Source of the DNA: Dehalococcoidia bacterium
GTDB lineage: Bacteria > Chloroflexota > Dehalococcoidia > SZUA-161
Assembly (NCBI GenBank): GCA_014859215.1
Contig: JACUUS010000149.1
Span: 1-5,616 of the forward strand
Length of the DNA: 5,616 nt
Reading direction: 5' to 3'
Shown piece by piece: positions 5,605 through 5,616 of this stretch. The notes under the pieces were generated by a model that had not been told where the DNA came from, did not search any database, and saw only the letters and a program-made list of their open reading frames with translations. Both the position numbers and the translations under genes were made by a program. How positions within the stretch are numbered: the stretch's first letter is position 1; each line of letters begins with the position of its first letter.

Positions 5605-5616
5605 TGACACAAATGA

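Overview
This window holds one compact, same-strand cluster of four acyl-CoA genes between two non-coding margins that carry repeats. The coding part is GC-rich, yet it uses many ATA and AGG codons, and each gene has a clear GGAGG-type ribosome binding site. The margins carry copies of a CGTCATTGCGAG-type dispersed repeat. These traits fit an environmental bacterium such as a Dehalococcoidia-type Chloroflexota or a Desulfobacterota member. That placement is an inference, and the sequence alone does not settle it.

Layout. Bases 1-313 contain no convincing gene: a GC hairpin that may end an upstream transcript, two copies of the dispersed repeat, then AT-richer DNA. At 314-342 lies a strong sigma70-like promoter (TTGACC, 17 bases, TAAAAT) whose spacer and -35 end are covered by a perfect 18-bp palindrome, a likely operator. 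Four genes follow: (1) an HMG-CoA-synthase-fold protein fused to a DUF35 zinc-ribbon/OB-fold domain (383-1828); (2) an SCP-x-type thiolase (1858-3051); (3) an acyl-CoA dehydrogenase (3106-4263); (4) a CaiB/BaiF-family protein that best fits an alpha-methylacyl-CoA racemase (4322-5494). The gaps are 29, 54 and 58 bases, and the last contains a very strong hairpin. After gene 4 come a degenerate six-base tandem repeat and an inverted copy of the dispersed repeat.

How the genes may work together. Racemase, dehydrogenase and SCP-x thiolase together suggest beta-oxidation of alpha-methyl-branched acyl-CoA (isoprenoid acids, sterol side chains or similar). The racemase would correct the 2-methyl stereochemistry, the dehydrogenase would introduce the double bond, and the thiolase would cleave the 3-oxo product. 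Hydratase and 3-hydroxyacyl-CoA dehydrogenase are not in the window. The most unusual protein is the first. By motif alignment all three HMG-CoA synthase catalytic residues are replaced (Glu to Thr75, Cys to Ile107, His to Pro230), while the zinc ribbon is intact. It therefore looks like a non-synthase partner of the adjacent thiolase, comparable to known thiolase-DUF35 assemblies (archaeal thiolase/HMG-CoA synthase, Ltp2-ChsH2, BbsB-BbsA). The substrate cannot be read from the sequence.
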